A stretch of DNA of 64,000 nucleotides. Source: G963663775 sp963663775 (lineage in GTDB: Bacteria > Bacillota > Clostridia > Oscillospirales > Butyricicoccaceae). Shown here in pieces: positions 58,767 through 64,000 of the stretch. Under the pieces are notes generated by a model. It had not been told where the DNA came from. It worked only from the letters and a program-made list of their open reading frames with translations, and did not search any database. Made by a program: the position numbers and the translations under genes. How positions within the stretch are numbered: position 1 is the first letter of the stretch; each line of letters begins with the position of its first letter. Location: contig OY760624.1 of the NCBI GenBank assembly GCA_963663775.1, positions 558,001 through 622,000 on the forward strand, in the 5' to 3' direction.

Positions 58767-60167
58767 TGACAGCCAAGCACGTTCCAAGCATGCGACCGCT
58801 TCCTGCAGCTGCTGCTCCGCTGTGCCTGCATAGCCGAGCAGCACCGTAGACGGGGCGACCGTTTCTGCCGCCGTCAACGTGTAGCGGGAAAGTCCGGTCA
58901 AGCATACCCCTGCATTTGCCGCCGTCTGCACCAATGCCCGCTCGTCCATGCCATTGTGCACCTGCACCAGCACATGCTGTCCGGCATCTTCGCCGCAAAT
59001 TTCTGTCACCTTTGCCAGCGGACTTGCCGCAATGGCAGACAACAACGCATCCCGCCGCAACCGATAGCGGTTTCGACTGCGGCTGATGTGCCGCTCAAAC
59101 GCACCGGTTTGCATAAATTTCGCCAGAGTATACTGTTCAAAGCTTGGAACCGTTGAAGAATAGAACCCCAGTCGCTCTTGCAGCTGCTGTACCAGCGGCA
59201 TTGGCAGCACCATATAGCCAATACGCAAAGAGGGCGCCAGACTTTTTGCGAAGGTATTGAGGTAAATCACACGGTCTGCGTGGTCGAGCGTTTTCAAGGT
59301 GGCAATTGGTCTGGAGCTATAGCGAAATTCGCTGTCGTAATCGTCTTCTATGAGGTAACGGTGCTCTGCCGCCGCTGCCCAATGCAGCATCACCATGCGG
59401 CGTGCCACTGGCATAACCATTCCCAATGGGAAATGATGGGACGGCGTAAGATAGACCACATTGGGTGCTGCTTGCCGCAAGGCATCTTCCCGCATGCCCT
59501 CTTTGTCCAACGGAATCGGCATCACCTGCGCCCCGCCTGCCCGAAACGTTTGCGCCACCTTCGGGTATCCCGGATTCTCAAGCGCATACACCTTGTTACG
59601 CCCCAGCAGCTGAATCAGCAATCCAATGAGATATTCCGACCCCGCTCCCACCACGATTTGCTCTGTTTGCACAGAAATCCCACGAAAACTGTATAGATAC
59701 CGCTGAATTTCCGTGCGCAAGGCAAGTGCTCCCTGCGGCGGGGTACTTTGCAGCAGCGTTCCGCCGTATTCGCTCAGTGTAGCACGCATCAGCTTTGCCC
59801 ATGTGGCAAACGGAAACCCATCCGTGTCCACTGCGCTCGTGCGCAAATCATAGGCACAGTTCTGTGCTTCCTCGGTCTGCACCGCCGCCGTTTCCATCGG
59901 CTTCGGCAGTTGCTGCGGCGGCACAGAAACCGACTGGACAAAGTACCCACGCTTTAAAGCTGCCGACAAATACCCCTCGGCAACCAACTGCCCATACGCC
60001 GCTTCCACCGTTGCCACGCTGATTTCCAGATGCGCTGCCAACTGGCGCTTAGAGGGCAGTTTGGTGTGGCTTTGCAAAACCCCATCTACAATATCCTGCC
60101 GAATGGCAAGATACAGCTGTTCATACAAAGGAATCCTGCTATTGGGTTCTAATATATAGGTAAGCAC
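58764..60167 (-). CDS. MocR/PdxR-type GntR-family regulator with aminotransferase domain
   Basis: A 467-residue regulator. Residues 1-75 form a GntR winged helix (PLYEQLYLAIRQDIVDG, LPSKRQLAAHLEISVATVEAAYGQLVAEGYL). The rest is a fold-type-I aminotransferase domain (GAGSEYLIGLLIQLLG, YALENPGYPKV, EDDYDSEFRYSSRP, and TFAKSLAPSLRIGYM with the PLP Lys). GTG 60167 follows GGAGG. Such regulators sense PLP or amino acid derivatives; the regulated gene is usually adjacent, and GH3 or the hydrolase trio are the nearest candidates. Confidence 0.88.
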   Translation of the reverse strand: MLTYILEPNSRIPLYEQLYLAIRQDIVDGVLQSHTKLPSKRQLAAHLEISVATVEAAYGQLVAEGYLSAALKRGYFVQSVSVPPQQLPKPMETAAVQTEEAQNCAYDLRTSAVDTDGFPFATWAKLMRATLSEYGGTLLQSTPPQGALALRTEIQRYLYSFRGISVQTEQIVVGAGSEYLIGLLIQLLGRNKVYALENPGYPKVAQTFRAGGAQVMPIPLDKEGMREDALRQAAPNVVYLTPSHHFPLGMVMPVARRMVMLHWAAAAEHRYLIEDDYDSEFRYSSRPIATLKTLDHADRVIYLNTFAKSLAPSLRIGYMVLPMPLVQQLQERLGFYSSTVPSFEQYTLAKFMQTGAFERHISRSRNRYRLRRDALLSAIAASPLAKVTEICGEDAGQHVLVQVHNGMDERALVQTAANAGVCLTGLSRYTLTAAETVAPSTVLLGYAGTAEQQLQEAVACLERAWLS

Positions 60168-60189
60168 AACACGCCTCCTCTCTGCCGCA

Positions 60190-60846
60190 TCACAAATGCA
60201 GTCTGCGGTGCAGCTCCTCCCGCATGGCACGACCGCTGAAAATCATCAGCGCAATGAAGGAAACCACGCCAACCCCCACGCAAATCAAGCTTGGCAATGG
60301 AATGGTCACCAGGTCCAACAGCAAAAACACCACCGGCACCAGCCCAAACAAGCACACAATGCAAAAATACAGCACATATGCACTTGCCGATACCTTCAGA
60401 ATGTGTGCCAGCAGCGGTGTCAGCAGCATGGTGATGAACAGCACAATCGGCACCACAAAATTGACCGACCACCCATACCAACCCGTGAAATAATCCCACA
60501 GCATTGCCAGCGCACTGATGATAAACGTCTGCCACACGATATTTTTCAGAATGGAACGCCGTTTGAGCAGTGCAATGCCCAAACTAATCCACATACACAC
60601 CACGCCAGCAATGACAAACAGCGACCACGCCCCCGTATGCGGCAGCATGAGGTTGATAATCACACAAACTGCCATCACGAGGATGGAAAAAAACAGCATC
60701 AGCCGCAAAAACAGCTTTCGTGACACCTGCTGTTCCACCACTGGAAACGCCGACAAGGACGATTCCCCGCGCAAGGTATTCTGGCATAGCGGACAGCGTG
60801 TCATCTGTCCGGTCACGGAAACCTTACAGTGTCTGCAATATTTCAT
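60190..60846 (-). CDS. Zinc-ribbon membrane protein, DUF6320-like
   Basis: A 218-residue protein with an N-terminal zinc ribbon (Cys4/7/18/21) and about six hydrophobic segments from residue 48. Together they match the DUF6320-type layout. It overlaps the acyltransferase gene by four bases (ATGA), so translation is coupled. GGAGG precedes ATG 60846. Function unknown; the coupling suggests it presents or transports a product of its two partner enzymes. Confidence 0.78.
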   Translation of the reverse strand: MKYCRHCKVSVTGQMTRCPLCQNTLRGESSLSAFPVVEQQVSRKLFLRLMLFFSILVMAVCVIINLMLPHTGAWSLFVIAGVVCMWISLGIALLKRRSILKNIVWQTFIISALAMLWDYFTGWYGWSVNFVVPIVLFITMLLTPLLAHILKVSASAYVLYFCIVCLFGLVPVVFLLLDLVTIPLPSLICVGVGVVSFIALMIFSGRAMREELHRRLHL

Positions 60847-62195
60847 TCGATCGCCACCTCCTCCATGGGTGCAGGCAAATTGGTACTGATGGTGACTGCA
60901 ATATTCATCTCCGTTAATTTTCTGAAAAAACGGCGTTCTATATCCGTGGCAACAAATGCCGACGTCAATCCAATAGAAAGCGTATCCCCATAGGAGCACG
61001 TACAAATCTGCAAATCCGCCGTGGAAATGAAAATATCAAATTTGCGAATGTAGGGTGCAAACGCCTCGGGCATGGTGATACGTCCGACATTGGAAACCGA
61101 CACGGTCGCCGCCGCGTCCGCAACACGTCCTGCTATCTGCAAAATCAAATTTTTCAACACGAGCGGACACACCCGTGCAATCGGATTGTGTTCCAATGCC
61201 GCCAGTGCATTGAGCCGCTCCTGTAAGGCTTCCCTCGTCAATCGCTCCCGCAGCAGCTGGGTGAGCTGCGGAATGACAGCTTCCAAGGTGCACTCCGTGC
61301 GGTCAAACGGGATGCCCACATTGATGATGCTGAAAAAATTGCGTGCGGTTTCAGACGCAAAATAATTGCGCAAATTGACGGGAATCGTTGCCACAACCGG
61401 CTTTTTTCGTCTGCGCACCGGCATCTCTTCACAAATGGCACACAGCAGGCACGCCGTCAGCAGCACCGTTAAGGTCGTGCCTCTTGCATGTGCTTCCCGC
61501 AGCACATCCTGCACCGACAAATCGCCGACCAGCACCCGCATTTGTCCCATTGGCAAATGCTCTCCACGGATGCGATAGGCAGGCGGGTCTACCCGCCGAA
61601 ACGGCTTCTGCCCGGTATAGTATTGGTCAAAGCTATCCCCCATCTTCTGATATGCCGAGGAATCATCTCCCAAATGCAGTTCCGCACCGCCCAGCTCCTG
61701 CGGGTGCACCGCCTGCAAATATTGGCTGACTAGGGTGCGCAGAAATGCCAATGCCCCCGTGCCGTCGGTCAGCACGTGATAGACCTCAAAATTGATGCGT
61801 GCGTTCCAATATGTGATGCGGAACAACTCCGAAGATGCATCTTGATACAGCGGCTGGCAGGGAAATGCCGCCTCTTCCCGCACGAGCGGCACAAAGCGAC
61901 CATCCTGCAAATAATACCAAAAGATACCTCGATGCAGCTTATAGCGAAAAAACGGGTATTCCTCCAGCGTATTTTCTGCTGCAATTTGCAGAATTTCAGG
62001 ATGGATCGGCTCGGTTAATTCACAGCAAAACCGAAACACCTTTGGGTCACGTGCAGAGCTGTTGGCAGGAAAAATCTTTGCTGCATTGTCGAGTTTTTTC
62101 CACCCTCTGCTGCCCCGCTGCTGCGTTTTTTTGCCCGCACCCTTTTGGGCACGGACACGTCTGGGGTCTTTGGATGTATTTTCTTTTGCACTCAT
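60843..62195 (-). CDS. Condensation-domain/wax-ester-synthase-like acyltransferase
   Basis: A 450-residue cytosolic protein. A basic N-terminal tail (about 1-35) leads to a chloramphenicol-acetyltransferase-like fold with an HVLTDG motif at 140-145, a single-His variant of HHxxxDG; the second-domain segments PVNLRNYFASETARNFFSIINVG and VSVSNVGRI match alcohol O-acyltransferase-like proteins. It may acylate a lipid or alcohol. It overlaps both neighbours by four bases. Substrate unknown. Confidence 0.8.
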   Translation of the reverse strand: MSAKENTSKDPRRVRAQKGAGKKTQQRGSRGWKKLDNAAKIFPANSSARDPKVFRFCCELTEPIHPEILQIAAENTLEEYPFFRYKLHRGIFWYYLQDGRFVPLVREEAAFPCQPLYQDASSELFRITYWNARINFEVYHVLTDGTGALAFLRTLVSQYLQAVHPQELGGAELHLGDDSSAYQKMGDSFDQYYTGQKPFRRVDPPAYRIRGEHLPMGQMRVLVGDLSVQDVLREAHARGTTLTVLLTACLLCAICEEMPVRRRKKPVVATIPVNLRNYFASETARNFFSIINVGIPFDRTECTLEAVIPQLTQLLRERLTREALQERLNALAALEHNPIARVCPLVLKNLILQIAGRVADAAATVSVSNVGRITMPEAFAPYIRKFDIFISTADLQICTCSYGDTLSIGLTSAFVATDIERRFFRKLTEMNIAVTISTNLPAPMEEVAIE

Positions 62196-63127
62196 GATGA
62201 AACCTCATTCAGGAAATCAAGAATATGTGAATAGCAATGCCGCACCTGCTGAAACCGCAGCGGCAAACTGAAAAATCCATGCAGCGCATCCGGAATCCGC
62301 CGTGTTACCGCACGATTGCCCTCTGCCCGCAGCCTTGCGCCATAGGCTTCGCCTTCATCCCGCAGCGGGTCATACTGTGCCGTAATCAGCAGGGTATCCG
62401 GCTGCCCTGTCAAGTCCTTTGCCGCAAGCGGCGCAAAATAGGGATTCCAGCGGTCTTCGGGTGACGATTGATAAAGTTCCATGTATTCACAGACCCGCTT
62501 GCTGGTCAGTAAAAACCCTTCCCCATTTTCTCGCAAAGACGGATACGGAGAAATCGCAGGGTCATGCTCGCTGGCGCAAGCCGGATAAAGCAGAATTTGG
62601 CGGCGTGGTGCGAACACGCCATTGTCACGTGCCATTAAGCTGAGTGCCGCCGTGAGATTCCCGCCGGCAGAATCGCCCATCAAAGTGATATTTTCCGGTT
62701 GCACAGGCAAAATCGGCCGCAGAAACAGCTCCTGCACCACGGCATAATAGTCCATCAGCGGCACAGGATAGCGATGTTCCGGCGCAAGCCGATACCCTAC
62801 AAACAGCACCATTTGTCCCGTTTGATTCGCCAGCGTCTGACAAACATGACTATAGGTATAGGCATCGCCCGAAATCCACCCGCCGCCGTGCGCATAAACA
62901 ATCATAGACGAGGTGGGTACACCGCTTTGGCGGGGTGTAAACAGCTGACAGGGCACATCAAAGGCACCATTGCGCACCTTGAGCGGAATGGTGTGATAGG
63001 TGCGCAGCGGCAATGATGGGTGCGCCATGCGTGTTGCATTTCGTGCCAGCAAATAATGGCGTGTGATGTCTATCTCCGGATACGACAGGGCATGCAGCAC
63101 CGCACGCATATATTTATTGATTGCCAT
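62192..63127 (-). CDS. Alpha/beta hydrolase, HSL/esterase family
   Basis: A 311-residue enzyme with HGGG at 80-83 (oxyanion hole), GDSAGG at 151-156 (nucleophile Ser153), Asp in QYDPLRDEG and His in DALHGFF: a full triad of the hormone-sensitive-lipase group. ATG 63127 follows GGGAGG. First gene of the coupled trio with the acyltransferase and zinc-ribbon membrane protein, all in four-base overlaps. Confidence 0.92.
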   Translation of the reverse strand: MAINKYMRAVLHALSYPEIDITRHYLLARNATRMAHPSLPLRTYHTIPLKVRNGAFDVPCQLFTPRQSGVPTSSMIVYAHGGGWISGDAYTYSHVCQTLANQTGQMVLFVGYRLAPEHRYPVPLMDYYAVVQELFLRPILPVQPENITLMGDSAGGNLTAALSLMARDNGVFAPRRQILLYPACASEHDPAISPYPSLRENGEGFLLTSKRVCEYMELYQSSPEDRWNPYFAPLAAKDLTGQPDTLLITAQYDPLRDEGEAYGARLRAEGNRAVTRRIPDALHGFFSLPLRFQQVRHCYSHILDFLNEVSS

Positions 63128-63182
63128 GAAATCCTCCCATATGCAGGCAGGGCCTGTTCTCTGTCCGCCTACAATCCCTTCT

Positions 63183-64000
63183 TCAAATCGCTCCAACCGC
63201 TCGCAAAATGCAGAGAAATCCAGTCAAGGTCACAGCAGATGCCACCGTTGTCAGCACAATGACACTGGAGGACAGTGCCCCGTCGCCTCCCATATTTTTT
63301 GCCATGATATACGCCGTGACCGTGGTCGGCGAGCCTAGCATAATCAGCAGCGCCACCATGGCTTCTCCACGATAGCCCAGTGCATAGGCAAGCGGCAGAA
63401 ACACCATCGGCAGCACCAGCAGCTTAATGATGCTGGCGGCGATGGCAGGGCGCAGTTTTTGCAGCGCTTGATTGCCCTCAAACCCTGCCCCAATGACCAC
63501 CAAGGCAAGCGGTGCCGCCATATTCGCAAAGTTATCGATGGTTTTCGCCATAATGGCAGGAAACGTTATCTGCCAGACCGAAAACGGAATACCCGCAAAA
63601 ATACTCAAGATAATCGGGTTGGTGAAAATCCCTTTGGTGCAGCTGCGCACCATGCTTCTGCCCGCCATCGGCTCGGCGGCACTCAGCACCAGCACAACCA
63701 CCGCCGCAATGTTATACAGCGGCACCACTGCCACAATCATCAGCGGCACCAGCCCCGCACTGCCATAAATATTTTGTGCAAAAGCAATGCCCAAAATGGC
63801 AATACTGCTGCGATAGCTTGCCTGTGTGAAGGTGCCAACCATGCGCTTATCCGCTAAAAACAGCCTGGCACCCGCCCAAATCCCCAAAATCATGACGGCA
63901 GTTATCAAAAAGCACAGCACAAAAAAATCCGCTTGAAACACGGCATCCATGCGGCTGGTGGCAATGTCCCGAAACAACAGCAGCGGCAGCAGCACACGAA
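63183..64000 (-). CDS. AEC/auxin-efflux-carrier family transporter, 5' end outside the window
   Basis: At least 272 codons of a membrane protein that runs off the window edge. Eight or so hydrophobic segments follow the Mem_trans pattern: QASYRSSIAILGIAFAQNIYG, NPIILSIFAGIPF, APLALVVIGAGF, and GSPTTVTAYIMAKNMGGD near the end. AEC transporters export malate, other carboxylates or auxin-like compounds. The start codon is not visible. It ends 55 bases before the hydrolase gene, same strand, so it may be upstream in the same operon. Confidence 0.85.
   Translation of the reverse strand, partial: RVLLPLLLFRDIATSRMDAVFQADFFVLCFLITAVMILGIWAGARLFLADKRMVGTFTQASYRSSIAILGIAFAQNIYGSAGLVPLMIVAVVPLYNIAAVVVLVLSAAEPMAGRSMVRSCTKGIFTNPIILSIFAGIPFSVWQITFPAIMAKTIDNFANMAAPLALVVIGAGFEGNQALQKLRPAIAASIIKLLVLPMVFLPLAYALGYRGEAMVALLIMLGSPTTVTAYIMAKNMGGDGALSSSVIVLTTVASAVTLTGFLCILRAVGAI

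Overview
The window looks like chromosomal DNA of a low- to mid-GC Gram-positive bacterium of the class Clostridia, probably a gut relative of Oscillospirales/Ruminococcaceae. The evidence is AGGAGG-type ribosome binding sites, TTGACA/TATAAT promoters, frequent TTG and GTG starts, intrinsic terminators after most operons, lipoboxes and SLH domains, a SpoIID-like protein, a CwlD-like amidase, a lysine riboswitch and a Firmicutes-type L10 leader. I see no prophage, insertion sequence, CRISPR array, tRNA or rRNA. Almost all of the sequence is core or housekeeping genes, so the interest lies in architecture and regulation rather than in an accessory island. The genus is an inference; no marker here fixes it.

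Layout. 1-3849 (minus): SpoIID-like protein, queA and tgt (queuosine tRNA modification). 3874-7133 (plus): promoter, lysine riboswitch and terminator controlling asd-dapA-dapB (diaminopimelate/lysine). 7156-8971: a PflX-like radical SAM protein and an aldo/keto reductase. 9017-15838 (minus): a full phosphate regulon, pstS-pstC-pstA-pstB-phoU-response regulator-histidine kinase, behind a Pho-box-like promoter; its PstS is circularly permuted. 15930-18796 (minus): yqeG-nfo-aroQ-pepP, translationally coupled. 18894-24676: an unknown TIM-barrel-like protein, ybaK, an MmcQ/YjbR protein, pta, yihY, a DUF1273/SLOG protein and ilvE. 24865-35799: a stalk/deacetylase-like exported protein, cardiolipin synthase, an AI-2E-family permease, phosphofructokinase with unusual signature residues, a DUF2238 membrane protein, a Xer-type recombinase, pyrB with a PyrI-like zinc tail, and an FtsX-type permease with its adaptor but no ATPase.

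35951-45315: radA-cwlD, ridA, typA, an Asp/Asn-rich lipoprotein, a NusG_II/Gx-transporter pair, mgtC, purA and an EamA permease. 45535-50309 (minus): three tandem M42 aminopeptidases followed by adenine deaminase, probably one salvage operon. 50524-53050 (minus): an SLH/beta-helix surface protein and a lipoprotein downstream of an operator-like array of 11-bp direct repeats. 53257-57034 (minus): rpmG-secE-nusG-rplK-rplA and rplJ-rplL, with an L10 leader and two L1-site-like hairpins; rpoB does not follow rplL. 57127-60167: ruvX, a GH3 lipoprotein and a MocR-type regulator. 60190-63127 (minus): a coupled trio of alpha/beta hydrolase, condensation-like acyltransferase and zinc-ribbon membrane protein, followed at the edge by a truncated AEC-family transporter.

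Best candidates for something under-described are the permuted PstS, the paired L1-like operators, the PyrB zinc-tail fusion, the SLH/beta-helix locus with its repeat operator, and the hydrolase/acyltransferase/membrane-protein trio.
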